Part shown: one piece after another, positions 53,756 to 63,071 of the stretch
How the letters are laid out: each line of letters starts with the position of its first letter
How positions within the stretch are numbered: position 1 is the first letter of the stretch
NCBI GenBank assembly: GCA_910584245.1
Contig: CAJTZF010000009.1
Span: 1 to 64,000, forward strand
Length of the DNA stretch: 64,000 bases
Reading direction: 5' to 3'
Origin: an uncultured Eubacterium sp.
Lineage (GTDB): Bacteria; Bacillota; Clostridia; Lachnospirales; Lachnospiraceae
The notes under the pieces: generated by a model
Seen by the model: the letters and a program-made list of their open reading frames with translations, nothing else
What the model was told of the DNA's origin: nothing
Databases searched by the model: none
Translations under genes and position numbers: made by a program

Positions 53756-54688
53756 ATGTTTATGTTCTCAAAAGTTTCAAAGAAAATTGTTGCAGGAACA
53801 TTAGTTATGGCTGTTGCTTTCACCTCAGCTGTTGTTTCAACACCATTTGAGGCATCGGCAAAAGCTAAGCTGAACAAAAAGTCAGTTTCTATCACTGCTG
53901 GTGATAGTGTTACACTGAAGGCGAGTGCCAAAGCTAAATGGTCCACAAGTGACAAGACAAAAGCTACTATTAGTGCAAAGGGTAAAAAATGTACAGTAAA
54001 GGGAATCGCAAAGGGAAATTGCAAAATTACTGCCAAAGTTGGCAAAGAGACACTGACATGCAAAGTAAAAGTTAAAGCTCCAAAAGCTGGTAAAGTGATT
54101 TACGATCTCGCAAAGGAAATGGGATCTGACTCTAGTACAGGTAAATCATTTGCACCTCCAGTAAAATGTCCATACAGCGAGTTTAAATACAACTCATTCC
54201 GTATCTGGCTGTGCCAGGCTATATTCTACGATCCTGCTAACGGCGGTGTAGACTACAGAGGAAGAAAGATCAATATTTCCGTAACTGTTAAAAACTCCGG
54301 TAAAAACGATCTTGCTGAGCTTGGTTTCTGCTTCAACTACACAAAGGGCGGTTCAGACGGCAGCTATCCATTTGCTTACCATGTAGTAAATTCTAAGCTT
54401 CGTTCCGCAATTGCTAAGAAAGCAAATAAAAAATGGAGCCTTGCATCCGTTAAAAAGGATTCGGCTCACAAACATGCTAAGGTTGTAGAAGGCCAGATCA
54501 AAAAAGGTAAGACATATACCTATAGCTTTTCTTTCACAATTCCAAAGGATGCTATGAATGGCGATAAAGATCCTGATACAAATATCAACTACCCAATCAT
54601 GTTCTACATCCCGAACCTGAAAGACAACTGTCCATATCAGGATGGCGATGAGATTACTGTTTTGAAAGCTAAATTTACACTTGCATAA
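53756..54688 (+). CDS. Secreted Ig-like domain protein, unknown function
   Basis: About 310 residues: signal peptide (KKIVAGTLVMAVAFTSAVVS), a Lys-rich Ig-like domain (KAKWSTSDKTKATISAKGKK) much like that of the xylanase, and a C-terminal domain of about 190 residues (FKYNSFRIWLCQAIFYDPAN, then HVVNSKLRSAIAKKANKKW) that is beta-rich, with alternating aromatics as in carbohydrate- or surface-binding sandwiches. I do not recognise the C-terminal family. Strong promoter, AAGGAGG, strong terminator and the many GCT/GTT codons suggest high expression. The start is either 53756 or 53762. Confidence 0.8.
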   Translation: MFMFSKVSKKIVAGTLVMAVAFTSAVVSTPFEASAKAKLNKKSVSITAGDSVTLKASAKAKWSTSDKTKATISAKGKKCTVKGIAKGNCKITAKVGKETLTCKVKVKAPKAGKVIYDLAKEMGSDSSTGKSFAPPVKCPYSEFKYNSFRIWLCQAIFYDPANGGVDYRGRKINISVTVKNSGKNDLAELGFCFNYTKGGSDGSYPFAYHVVNSKLRSAIAKKANKKWSLASVKKDSAHKHAKVVEGQIKKGKTYTYSFSFTIPKDAMNGDKDPDTNINYPIMFYIPNLKDNCPYQDGDEITVLKAKFTLA

Positions 54689-54701
54689 TATAGTATTTAA
54701 A

Positions 54702-54757
54702 AAGAAGGCTATCGCGCTAGCGGTGAAAACCGTTAGTGCAGATAGCTTCTTTTTTAT
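54702..54757 (+). terminator. Strong terminator after the secreted Ig-like gene
   Basis: AGAAGGCTATC...CGCTAGCGGT pairs through a GAAA loop with ACCGTTAGTG...GATAGCTTCT, followed by TTTTTTA. Mismatches are few over about 21 pairs. Confidence 0.9.
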
Positions 54758-55012
54758 GCTTTTCGCTATTATACGTTAAATATGAAACCTCTTCACCCAT
54801 AGCATCGTCTTATTATCTTGTTTCATAATAAATTCATGGCTCCTTTTCTCTTTGCCAACAGGCTTCTCCAACCTAAACACACCTACATCCAACTATTTCC
54901 TTTCAATGCGTGTAAAAGTAAAAGTGAAACAGTTACAAGAAAGCCTCCAAACAGAGTTCTTGCACCATTTGAAGGCTTACTAATTTGTTTCTCATGATGG
55001 ACGTTTACACAG
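54758..55012. other. Convergent intergenic region with likely dnaJ terminator
   Basis: No gene seen. On the minus strand AAGCCTTCAAA pairs with TTTGGAGGCTT (plus positions 54941-54978), followed by TCTTG, a plausible weak terminator about 35 bases after dnaJ. Confidence 0.5.
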
Positions 55013-56122
55013 TCACTTCTTCCTATGTTTTTTTCCTTCCTTTTCACTAAAGCTATCTTCCAGCTGCTGCAATAGCTTTTTTTGCTCTTTCGTAACAGAT
55101 GTTGGAACATCCACCACCAAATCCACATAGTGATTACCGCGAAGTTTCTTATTTCTCAAGGATGGAACTCCCTTTCCGCGGAGTCTGACTCTAGTTCCTG
55201 TCGGCGTTCCCGGTTTAACCGTATACGCCACATCGCCATCAATCGTCTTTACCACGACTTCGCCCCCGAGAACCGCTTTCGGATACGATATTTTAACCGT
55301 TGAATAAATGTCATAATCGTGCCGTTCAAAATCAGGATTGCGCTCGACAAATACTTCCACCAGAAGATCTCCTCGACCTCCCCCGTTTGTTCCCGGCTCT
55401 CCCTTTCCGCGAATTCTTACGCTCTGCCCGTGGTCAATTCCGGCTGGTATGGATACCTGAATCTTTTTCCGGCTCGCAATAAATCCTGTCCCGCTACAAT
55501 CCTTACATTTGTCCTTAATCACCTTACCAGTACCATGACAGCTTGAGCATGTAACGACATTCTGTACCATCCCAAATAATGACTTCTGGGTATGCACTAC
55601 CTGGCCTTTTCCTCCACAGGCCGTACACGTCTCTGGTTTCGTGCCTGGTTTTGCACCTGTTCCATGACAAGTCGCACATTCATCCTTCAAATTGAGTTCA
55701 AGCTCTTTGTCTACGCCAAAGCACGCTTCCTCCAGTGTAATCCTGACCTGGGCGCGCACATTCGCTCCTCTTACGGGAGCGTTCGGATCTCTCCTGCGGC
55801 TTCCGCCTCCAAACAAATCGCCGAAAATATCCCCAAAGATATCCCCCATATCCATTCCAGAAAAATCAAATCCACCGGCGCCTGCGCCGCCATTTTCAAA
55901 AGCAGCGTGCCCAAACTGGTCATACTGTCTTCTTTTATCTGCATCACTCAATACGGCATATGCCTCCGAAGCCTCTTTAAACTTCACTTCTGCATCTTTA
56001 TTTCCCGGGTTCGTGTCGGGATGGTATTTCTTCGCCAGCTTTCGGTATGCTTTTTTCAACTCAGCGTCATCGGCATTTTTGCTTACGCCTAATACTTCAT
56101 AATAATCACGCTTATCAGCCAT
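55013..56122 (-). CDS. dnaJ: Chaperone protein DnaJ
   Basis: A 369-residue type I Hsp40, co-chaperone that stimulates DnaK ATPase and delivers substrates. J domain with HPD (KYHPDTNPGNKDAEVKFKEA), Gly/Phe-rich segment, four CxxCxGxG zinc repeats (CATCHGTG, CTACGGKG, CSSCHGTG, CKDCSGTG), and the C-terminal substrate-binding domains. GGAGG precedes the start. Last gene of the heat-shock operon. Confidence 0.97.
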   Translation of the reverse strand: MADKRDYYEVLGVSKNADDAELKKAYRKLAKKYHPDTNPGNKDAEVKFKEASEAYAVLSDADKRRQYDQFGHAAFENGGAGAGGFDFSGMDMGDIFGDIFGDLFGGGSRRRDPNAPVRGANVRAQVRITLEEACFGVDKELELNLKDECATCHGTGAKPGTKPETCTACGGKGQVVHTQKSLFGMVQNVVTCSSCHGTGKVIKDKCKDCSGTGFIASRKKIQVSIPAGIDHGQSVRIRGKGEPGTNGGGRGDLLVEVFVERNPDFERHDYDIYSTVKISYPKAVLGGEVVVKTIDGDVAYTVKPGTPTGTRVRLRGKGVPSLRNKKLRGNHYVDLVVDVPTSVTKEQKKLLQQLEDSFSEKEGKKHRKK

Positions 56123-56144
56123 TTTCTATCCTCCTCATGACACT

Positions 56145-56171
56145 GACTCGTACCATGGAATGGTACGAGTC
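56145..56171 (-). other. Perfect 12-bp hairpin between dnaK and dnaJ
   Basis: GACTCGTACCAT and ATGGTACGAGTC pair around a 3-base loop in the 92-base gap. Without a T run it is more likely an RNA processing or stability element, or a partial attenuator lowering dnaJ relative to dnaK. Confidence 0.6.
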
Positions 56172-56214
56172 ACTGCATCTCGCTATAGTCACATTACGTC
56201 CTTACCGAGCCATT

Positions 56215-58098
56215 TTATAGTTCACGGAAATCTCCATCTACCACGTCTTCTCCGCCATTATCCTGCTCTGCACTGCCAGCGCCTGCGGCTCCCATATCAG
56301 GTCCTGCACCCTGCGCTCCGCCTGCTGCCTGCTGCGCCTGCTCGTATACTTTGGCAAATACCTGCTGCGCACTAGTCATTAATGTCTCTTTCGCTGCCTT
56401 CAATTCATCAATATCGGCATCCGACATAGACTCCGGCTGAGTTCTTTCCAGGATCGCTTTTACTTTGTCAACCTCTGCCTGTACCTTTTCCTTCTCGGCA
56501 GCGTCAATGCCTTCTCCGACGTCTTTCAACGCCTTCTCCGTCTGGAATACCATGCTATCCGCTTCGTTCCGAACATCGATGCCCTCTTTCCGTTTTTTAT
56601 CCTGAGCCTCAAACTCAGCAGCCTCTTTCACTGCCTTATCAATTTCATCATCGGAAAGATTTGAGCCGGCTGTAATCGTAATGTGCTGCTCCTTTCCTGT
56701 TCCCAAGTCCTTTGCCGATACATTTACGATACCATTGGCATCTATATCAAATGTCACCTCAATCTGTGGCACACCGCGCATTGCCGGCGGAATACCGTCC
56801 AGCCTGAACTGCCCGAGCGACTTATTATCGCGGGCAAACTGCCTCTCACCCTGTACGACGTTTATATCAACCGCTGTCTGGTTATCTGCGGCGGTAGAGA
56901 AAATCTGGCTCTTCTTTGTCGGGATCGTCGTATTGCGCTCAATCAGCTTCGTAGCGACGCCGCCCATTGTCTCAATTGCCAGTGAAAGCGGTGTGACGTC
57001 AAGAAGAAGAATATCGCCTGCGCCAGTATCTCCGGCAAGCTTACCTCCCTGAATGGATGCGCCAAGAGCCACACACTCATCTGGATTCAATGATTTATTT
57101 GGCTCATGCCCCGTCAGCTGCTTTACTTTGTCCTGTACAGCCGGAATACGCGTAGATCCTCCGACAAGAAGCACCTTTCCGAGCTCGGAAGCGTTAATAC
57201 CGGCATCCTTCAAAGCATTCGTAACCGGCGTTGCCGTCCTCTCCACGAGATCCGCCGTCAGCTCATCAAATTTAGCGCGTGTCAAGTTCATATCGAAATG
57301 CTTCGGCCCCTCTGCCGTAGCTGTAATAAACGGCAGGTTAATGTTTGTCGTAGTTGCAGAGGAGAGCTCTTTCTTCGCCTTTTCCGCTGCCTCTTTCAAA
57401 CGTTGCATCGCCATCTTATCCCCGGAGAGGTCAATTCCCTCCGTGTTTTTAAACTCACTAACCATATAATCGCAGAGTTTGTTGTCAAAGTCATCTCCAC
57501 CGAGCCTGTTGTCACCAGAAGTAGAAAGAACCTCGATAACGCCGTCGCCGATTTCGATAATGGACACGTCAAATGTTCCTCCCCCGAGGTCGTATACCAT
57601 GATTTTCTGCTCGCCTTCGTTATCCAAACCATATGCCAGCGCAGCTGCCGTCGGCTCGTTGATAATACGTTTTACATCCAGGCCTGCGATCTTACCGGCG
57701 TCTTTTGTCGCCTGTCTCTGTGCGTCATTAAAGTAAGCCGGTACAGTAATGACTGCCTCTGTCACCTTCTCGCCGCCCAAATAATTCTCTGCGTCAGATT
57801 TGAGCTTTTGAAGAATCATCGCGGAAATTTCCTGTGGTGAATATTTTTTATCCTCTACAGCGGCACGGTAATCCGTACCCATGTGTCTCTTAATCGAAGA
57901 AATTGTATTATCTGCATTTGTAACAGCCTGACGTTTTGCGGGTTCTCCGATCAGACGTTCTCCATTTTTGGTAAACGCAACTACCGACGGTGTCGTTCTC
58001 GCCCCCTCTGCATTCGCAATAACAACTGGTTTTCCACCTTCCATCACTGCAACACAACTGTTTGTTGTACCCAAGTCGATACCGATAATCTTGCTCAT
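56215..58098 (-). CDS. dnaK: Chaperone protein DnaK (Hsp70)
   Basis: A 627-residue Hsp70. ATPase domain with KIIGIDLGTTNSCVAVMEGG, the phosphate-2 motif VYDLGGGTFDVSIIEIGDG and VLLVGGSTRIPAVQDKVK; substrate-binding domain with LLDVTPLSLAIETMGGVATK; helical lid; and C-terminal Gly/Ala-rich tail ending in an acidic EDVVDGDFREL. It folds nascent and stress-damaged proteins with DnaJ and GrpE, its neighbours. GGAGAG precedes the start. Confidence 0.98.
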   Translation of the reverse strand: MSKIIGIDLGTTNSCVAVMEGGKPVVIANAEGARTTPSVVAFTKNGERLIGEPAKRQAVTNADNTISSIKRHMGTDYRAAVEDKKYSPQEISAMILQKLKSDAENYLGGEKVTEAVITVPAYFNDAQRQATKDAGKIAGLDVKRIINEPTAAALAYGLDNEGEQKIMVYDLGGGTFDVSIIEIGDGVIEVLSTSGDNRLGGDDFDNKLCDYMVSEFKNTEGIDLSGDKMAMQRLKEAAEKAKKELSSATTTNINLPFITATAEGPKHFDMNLTRAKFDELTADLVERTATPVTNALKDAGINASELGKVLLVGGSTRIPAVQDKVKQLTGHEPNKSLNPDECVALGASIQGGKLAGDTGAGDILLLDVTPLSLAIETMGGVATKLIERNTTIPTKKSQIFSTAADNQTAVDINVVQGERQFARDNKSLGQFRLDGIPPAMRGVPQIEVTFDIDANGIVNVSAKDLGTGKEQHITITAGSNLSDDEIDKAVKEAAEFEAQDKKRKEGIDVRNEADSMVFQTEKALKDVGEGIDAAEKEKVQAEVDKVKAILERTQPESMSDADIDELKAAKETLMTSAQQVFAKVYEQAQQAAGGAQGAGPDMGAAGAGSAEQDNGGEDVVDGDFREL

Positions 58099-58172
58099 AA
58101 TAATCTCTCCTTCTTCAAAAATTATATATTAAAAATGATCTTCCTAACGGTTGTTTTCCAAAGCGGCAAACG

Positions 58173-58823
58173 CTAATTTACCACTTTAACCATGCTATGT
58201 CTTACAACACTTTCTTTGTACATATACCCCTTCTGGAACTCCTCCGATATGACGTTCGCGTCCATCGTATCGTCTTCATCGTGCATAACTGCATTATGAA
58301 GGTTGGGGTCAAATTGCTGTCCTACCGCTTCAATCGGAACTACGCCGATTTCCTCAAGCGCTGCGGAAAACTGCTTATATACCGCCTCCATTCCTTTGAC
58401 AAAGGCATTCTCCTTCTCTTCTTCGGTAACGGCGTCCAGTCCCCGTTCGAAATTATCGACAACCGGCAGTATTTTTTCAACTACGGATTTCGCACCTATT
58501 TCAAACATCGCGGACTTTTCCTTCTCAGAGCGGTTTCTAAAATTTTCGAACTCAGCCATATTCCGCAATAGCCGGTCGTTTAGTTCCTCAATTTTTTCAT
58601 CCCTTTTATCTTTTTTTTGCTTTTTCTTCTTTTTTCCGACGTTTTTTGATTCCCCGGACTCTTTCTTTTCCGCCTCCAAATCCTGTGAGGAATTCACTGC
58701 CTCTTCTGAGGCCCCCTCCGGGTCTTCCTCTGGTTTCGCCTGCTGCTCCTGCGCCATGCCGGCATCATTCTCCGCTACCTCTTCGACTTCTTCCGAAGAG
58801 TCAAACTCTTTTTCATCTGCCAC
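58173..58823 (-). CDS. grpE: Nucleotide exchange factor GrpE
   Basis: About 216 residues: a long acidic N-terminal extension, a Lys-rich stretch (KNVGKKKKKQKKDKRDEKIE), the coiled-coil RNMAEFENFRNRSEKEKSAM and the C-terminal beta domain (VGQQFDPNLHNAVMHDEDDT). It releases ADP from DnaK. The start is probably GTG 58823 (AAAGGTGG upstream); GTG 58835 is an alternative. It lies between hrcA and dnaK. Confidence 0.94.
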   Translation of the reverse strand: MADEKEFDSSEEVEEVAENDAGMAQEQQAKPEEDPEGASEEAVNSSQDLEAEKKESGESKNVGKKKKKQKKDKRDEKIEELNDRLLRNMAEFENFRNRSEKEKSAMFEIGAKSVVEKILPVVDNFERGLDAVTEEEKENAFVKGMEAVYKQFSAALEEIGVVPIEAVGQQFDPNLHNAVMHDEDDTMDANVISEEFQKGYMYKESVVRHSMVKVVN

Positions 58824-58898
58824 CTTTCCAACCACCTTTCTAAATTGTCTCTATCTTCTTGTATGCTGCGCTTGCCATATTGCAAACCAGACGGCATA

Positions 58899-59927
58899 TC
58901 AGTCTTTTGATTTGAAAATCTCATCCAACTGCTGCATACAATTCTCCAAGGTTCCAACTACCTTCTCATAATCCATACGTTTAGGTCCGACAATGCCTAT
59001 TTTACCGTATACACCTTCTTTGATCTGGTAAGTAGCAGTTACCACAGAACAATCCTTCATCGCCTCCACTGGGGATTCATCTCCGATATACACCTGAATC
59101 CCATGCTCCTCGGTATTGGCATCGTCATTCACCCAGGCTTCCAGCCGCTGCTTCTCCTCAAACGTAGTGAGCAGCTTCGCCATCTTCTCCTTGTCGCTCA
59201 GCTCTGGATATTTCAAAATATTTGTAGCGCCCGAAGTAAAAATCTGGGACGTCTCCTCATCCCTCATCGCTTCCGCGATGCAGTCAAGTATACTGGATGC
59301 CAAATCTCCGTATTCCCCAGCCTTTTCCTTGATATCCTGCATAATCGCCATATTGATCTCTGTCACATCAAGGCCATTTAATGCCGCATTAATTATAAAA
59401 TTCAACTGGGCAACGATATTGTCATCAATCGGAGCTGACAAATCGATAAACTTATTGTTCACATGATTGTTGTCAAGGACAACGATCACTAGAATTTGTA
59501 CATCTGAAATTGGATTCAGCTGAATAAACTTTATTTTCTTATGGTCATATTTCGGCTTAGAAACCATCGTCGTATAATTGGTATTCTCCGCCAAAAGCCT
59601 TGCCACCTGCTGTAGAAGCAAATCAATTTTGTCGGCTTTCTGAATGAGCAATCCCTTCATATCCTCAACTTCATTTTCCTTATTTTTGAGGACCATATCC
59701 ACATACATCCGGTATGCCTTATCTGATGGAATCCGTCCGGCTGACGTATGTGGCTGGAGTATATAACCCATCTCCTCCAGATCCGCCATCTCATTGCGTA
59801 TCGTCGCGGAACTAAGATTCAGATCCGTGTATTTTGAAACGGTCCGAGAGCCAACGGGTTCGCCACTCTCCAAATAGGTTTGGATGATCGCCTCAAGAAT
59901 TTTTTGCTTTCGTTCATCAAGTTGCAT
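58899..59927 (-). CDS. hrcA: Heat-inducible transcription repressor HrcA
   Basis: A 342-residue repressor binding CIRCE when chaperone capacity is sufficient. N-terminal winged helix (LDERKQKILEAIIQTYLESG, then EPVGSRTVSK, NLSSATIRNEMADLEEMGYI, QPHTSAGRIPSDKAYRMYVD) and a C-terminal domain ending in the conserved IGIVGPKRMDYEKVV region. The start at 59927 has AAAGGAAG upstream. First gene of hrcA-grpE-dnaK-dnaJ. Confidence 0.96.
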   Translation of the reverse strand: MQLDERKQKILEAIIQTYLESGEPVGSRTVSKYTDLNLSSATIRNEMADLEEMGYILQPHTSAGRIPSDKAYRMYVDMVLKNKENEVEDMKGLLIQKADKIDLLLQQVARLLAENTNYTTMVSKPKYDHKKIKFIQLNPISDVQILVIVVLDNNHVNNKFIDLSAPIDDNIVAQLNFIINAALNGLDVTEINMAIMQDIKEKAGEYGDLASSILDCIAEAMRDEETSQIFTSGATNILKYPELSDKEKMAKLLTTFEEKQRLEAWVNDDANTEEHGIQVYIGDESPVEAMKDCSVVTATYQIKEGVYGKIGIVGPKRMDYEKVVGTLENCMQQLDEIFKSKD

Positions 59928-59943
59928 GTCATCACTTCCTTTG

Positions 59944-59970
59944 TTAGCACTCACTAGGATCGAGTGCTAA
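59944..59970 (-). promoter_or_regulatory. CIRCE operator
   Basis: TTAGCACTC and GAGTGCTAA are separated by nine bases, a perfect match to the CIRCE consensus. It lies between the promoter and hrcA, so HrcA regulates its own operon. Confidence 0.97.
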
Positions 59971-59985
59971 TGTTGGGCTAAATTA

Positions 59986-60014
59986 AAGATAACACCCTTG
60001 AATCAGTTTGTCAA
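59986..60014 (-). promoter_or_regulatory. hrcA operon promoter
   Basis: TTGACA (60009-60014) and TATCTT (59986-59991) on the minus strand with 17-base spacer. The promoter is embedded in an inverted repeat (AACACCCTTGA / TCAAGGGTGTT, 59991-60021), which on the plus strand also resembles a terminator with a following T run. Confidence 0.75.
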
Positions 60015-60080
60015 GGGTGTTTTTCATTTTTATTATATATTTTTCTATTTTTTTTATTCAACGATGTCCCCCTGCAACAT

Positions 60081-60584
60081 CTAAATCACAGGAAATCCAA
60101 ATCCCTTCAGTATTTCTGGAAGCGGACTCACGTCCTGTAACCACATAACAAATGTATTATCCCTGGCCGATTTGACAATTGTCTGGCACCACGTATACTC
60201 CTGAAGACATCCGAGCACAGCTAAGACCGACCACGCTATCAAAAATCCGAGCACCAAACCAAGTACAGCTCCCCCAAACCGGTTTATTCCACTGATCACC
60301 GGCACATCATCCACAACCCGGAGCAGCCTTCCGATAAAATGAAATACAAAAACACTCACGATAAATGCGATCGAATAACCAATTCCCTTGCTCGCCGCCA
60401 TTGTACCGGGAAGCCTCTCTGCAATGACCGGCGCCAACCCAATTGCTATTATTAAAATTACAATATTTTTGACTATGCCATACAGTCCCAGCAGCAGTCC
60501 CCGCTTTCCCCCCATCACCGTGCTGCAAATCAATATCGCGGCCAGCACGATGCCTAAAATGTGTCCTTCCAACCCTTCCAGCAT
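60081..60584 (-). CDS. CvpA family membrane protein
   Basis: A 167-residue protein with four to five predicted membrane segments (HILGIVLAAILICSTVMGGK, IVILIIAIGLAPVIAERLP, YSIAFIVSVFVFHFIGRLL, VLGLVLGFLIAWSVLAVLG). The GINRFGGAVLGLVLG segment is typical of CvpA-like proteins, linked to colicin V production in E. coli and to membrane or envelope homeostasis elsewhere. It ends the operon with the two genes upstream; the hrcA promoter lies just downstream. Confidence 0.8.
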   Translation of the reverse strand: MLEGLEGHILGIVLAAILICSTVMGGKRGLLLGLYGIVKNIVILIIAIGLAPVIAERLPGTMAASKGIGYSIAFIVSVFVFHFIGRLLRVVDDVPVISGINRFGGAVLGLVLGFLIAWSVLAVLGCLQEYTWCQTIVKSARDNTFVMWLQDVSPLPEILKGFGFPVI

Positions 60585-60608
60585 GTGAATTCCTCCTTTT
60601 GTATATTT

Positions 60609-61796
60609 TTACCCTGATAATTTAACCAACTGAATAGAAACTTCATCTAAATAGTAATATTGATTATCCTTTGACGCCGGCAAAAAGAAATCACATTTAT
60701 TTGCAAACTCAAAGGAAAATTTTTCATTTCCATTCTTTCTTAGTATATGGCAGCTTCGGTCATCTGTGAATATAATCTCCCCGTCTGACATCAAAAGGTT
60801 GGAATAAGAATACGGGATCTTCTGCGCCAGCTCCTCCTTCCCTCTGAAATTGTACAGATAAACCGTTTGATCCTCTGCATTGCCAGCCGTTCCGGTAATA
60901 ATCAAAATATTCTCTTCATCAAAATCCGCGCTTTTCACATCCTTGTCAAACACCTTTTCAAACACCTGCTCCGGCTTCTTCATATTGTCAAAGAGCGTAA
61001 ATCTGTCCTCGCAGAAAATCGCTACCCTGTCGTCTGAGAGAAATCCAATGTGGGAAGGGATTGTTTTCTCAAAAGCTTTTCCCCCGACTAGCATGTTCTG
61101 ATCTTGTCCCACCTCAGTAAAGTTGTAAAAGCACACTTTATTTTGCATCGATCCATTGTCAACGAGCATATATGAAATCACAAAACTGTTTCCATCCGGT
61201 GACAAATCAAAATCCAATGGATACCCGTCATCAGCCACATTGGTCGGAATTTCCACATTCAATGGATCTACCGTGCTGTACGGATCATAAATATTAATAA
61301 CGTCAGAATCCTCATCCTGGACAAGGACAGCTACCTTGCCGCCCTCACATATTTTTGCCCTTCCGATCGGCAGCATCGTCTCAATACACACCCCCTGGTC
61401 CTCTCCGTTATAAACGTAAAACTTTTTCGCGCCAATGTCCGCCACCATCACATAATCGCCGCGCATCTCCACTGCCGGGTGCTCCATCTCATAACCGCCG
61501 TTCCACAGCACCTCTCCTGACGCATCAATGGCCGATATCCCATCCCTGCTATATTTCAATAAATTTCCCTGATACGGAACATATGTAACTCCATTGCTGT
61601 CCTTTCTCGCTTTCTCGCTCACTACATCATATCCAGAAAAGGAACGGTTTACAAAATAAAAGGAAACCGCGAAAATGACAACGATTCCAAGTATAACCGC
61701 CGTGCCGATGAGACAAAACAAAAGAACCTTCTTACGATTTTTTTTCTCTTTCTGCCTGTTTCCCTCTTCGAACGCATTCTCAAACAAGTTATTCAT
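60609..61796 (-). CDS. DUF5711-like single-span extracellular beta-propeller protein
   Basis: A 395-residue protein with a short cytoplasmic basic N-terminus, one membrane helix (VLLFCLIGTAVILGIVVIFA) and a large extracellular part made of beta-propeller-like repeats (YVPYQGNLLKYSRDGISAID, then DYVMVADIGAKKFYVYNGED). It matches the uncharacterised DUF5711 proteins of Clostridia in length and layout. It precedes cvpA by 24 bases in the same operon. Confidence 0.75.
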   Translation of the reverse strand: MNNLFENAFEEGNRQKEKKNRKKVLLFCLIGTAVILGIVVIFAVSFYFVNRSFSGYDVVSEKARKDSNGVTYVPYQGNLLKYSRDGISAIDASGEVLWNGGYEMEHPAVEMRGDYVMVADIGAKKFYVYNGEDQGVCIETMLPIGRAKICEGGKVAVLVQDEDSDVINIYDPYSTVDPLNVEIPTNVADDGYPLDFDLSPDGNSFVISYMLVDNGSMQNKVCFYNFTEVGQDQNMLVGGKAFEKTIPSHIGFLSDDRVAIFCEDRFTLFDNMKKPEQVFEKVFDKDVKSADFDEENILIITGTAGNAEDQTVYLYNFRGKEELAQKIPYSYSNLLMSDGEIIFTDDRSCHILRKNGNEKFSFEFANKCDFFLPASKDNQYYYLDEVSIQLVKLSG

Positions 61797-61883
61797 TTTT
61801 GCTCACCCCGGCTTCACAATATGCGTATAAATATTACCCTCCTATTCTAACACAAGGTATTTTATTTTTCAAGCATCGTGAGA

Positions 61884-62873
61884 TCATTGAGCTTCCACGC
61901 CACCGCCGGATACGGCGCCCATCGCAGATTTTACACTGCTTCCACTGACCGCTTCTGCCCCCTTCCCATCTGGCTGCGTGCGGTCCGTACCGGGCGTCTG
62001 CAATTGTACCGCCTGTCCGCTCACTGCTCCTATTGAAACTACGCCGCCGCCGATCGTCTCGACAGTCGTTTTGTCCTTCTCTTCCTCCTCATCTTTCTTC
62101 TCTCCCTTGAGCGCCGCCTGCAGTCCCGCTATCTGATTTTTCAATTCTGTCAGTCCATTTTGGTTATTGAGCGCAATCGCCCCGAGCAGCAGTCCTAAAA
62201 CGAGCACGAGACTTGCCAGTCCAAACGTCCATTTCCCGTCCGCCTCTTTTTCCTTTTTCCGCTCTTCATTTTCCCGGATCACACCTCGTATATTCCGAAT
62301 CACCCGGTCGTCCTCCTGTTCCACGATGTGGACAAACCGGTTGGACTGTTCCATCATATAATTGCGCATCTCAGGATTCTTTTCATAATAAATGTAATAT
62401 CCGCCCTGTTTGGAAAAATCTCCGTTGTTATACAAATAGAAGTCATCCTGGCTGCCATTGCTTTCATATATGTATAGGAGCTTGTCCCCGTCTGAAAAAT
62501 TTCTCCGGTGAATTTCCAGCAGATAATCCGGCATACGGGAAGATTTATTCCCGCCGGAATAATACCATCCTACTACATCCAGATCTGTGAAATTCTCCTT
62601 GATATCCGTGTAAATGCCTGTCCACATTTCATGGGAAAACGTGTCGCTGTTGCGCAGTTCAAAATCCTTAATCGAAACCATACCCGACACGAGAAATACC
62701 TTTTCACGCGCATGATAAAAACGATGTCCCAATAGCACACCGCCGATTTCCACGCCCTGCTGCTGTTTCGCCAGCTTTTTTGCAAAAGACATCACATAAT
62801 CTTCGACGTAAATCTGGGTTTTTCCCTTTGTATCGCCTATCTGCCTTAGGCTTTTCGGTGCTTTCCAATCCAT
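61884..62873 (-). CDS. Membrane protein with degenerate JAMM/MPN domain
   Basis: A 329-residue protein. The N-terminal 170 residues look like a JAB1/MPN fold: a conserved Glu in GVEIGGVLLGHRFYHAREKV and LDVVGWYYSGGNKSSRMPDY at the place of the metal motif VGWYHSHP...D. Both His ligands of HxH are absent, so isopeptidase activity is unlikely. A membrane helix follows (WTFGLASLVLVLGLLLGAIA), then a coiled coil and a Gly/Ser/Ala-rich C-terminal tail, presumably outside the cell. It heads the operon with the propeller protein and CvpA. GGAGG precedes the start. Confidence 0.7.
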   Translation of the reverse strand: MDWKAPKSLRQIGDTKGKTQIYVEDYVMSFAKKLAKQQQGVEIGGVLLGHRFYHAREKVFLVSGMVSIKDFELRNSDTFSHEMWTGIYTDIKENFTDLDVVGWYYSGGNKSSRMPDYLLEIHRRNFSDGDKLLYIYESNGSQDDFYLYNNGDFSKQGGYYIYYEKNPEMRNYMMEQSNRFVHIVEQEDDRVIRNIRGVIRENEERKKEKEADGKWTFGLASLVLVLGLLLGAIALNNQNGLTELKNQIAGLQAALKGEKKDEEEEKDKTTVETIGGGVVSIGAVSGQAVQLQTPGTDRTQPDGKGAEAVSGSSVKSAMGAVSGGGVEAQ

Positions 62874-63071
62874 AACGATCCTCCATTCCTGATTTATATT
62901 AGTTCAATTATACGACATGGAAAACAAATTTTTTGTCAGTTTATGTAAGCCTTGCAAGAAACCTTTCGCCATATTTCGACTTCAAATGCAAAAACTTTAT
63001 TTATTTTGTATGAGTATTTTTCGCTGAACTGCCAATACTTTTTCTTAGAACGAACAGAAAGGGAGTTGAAC

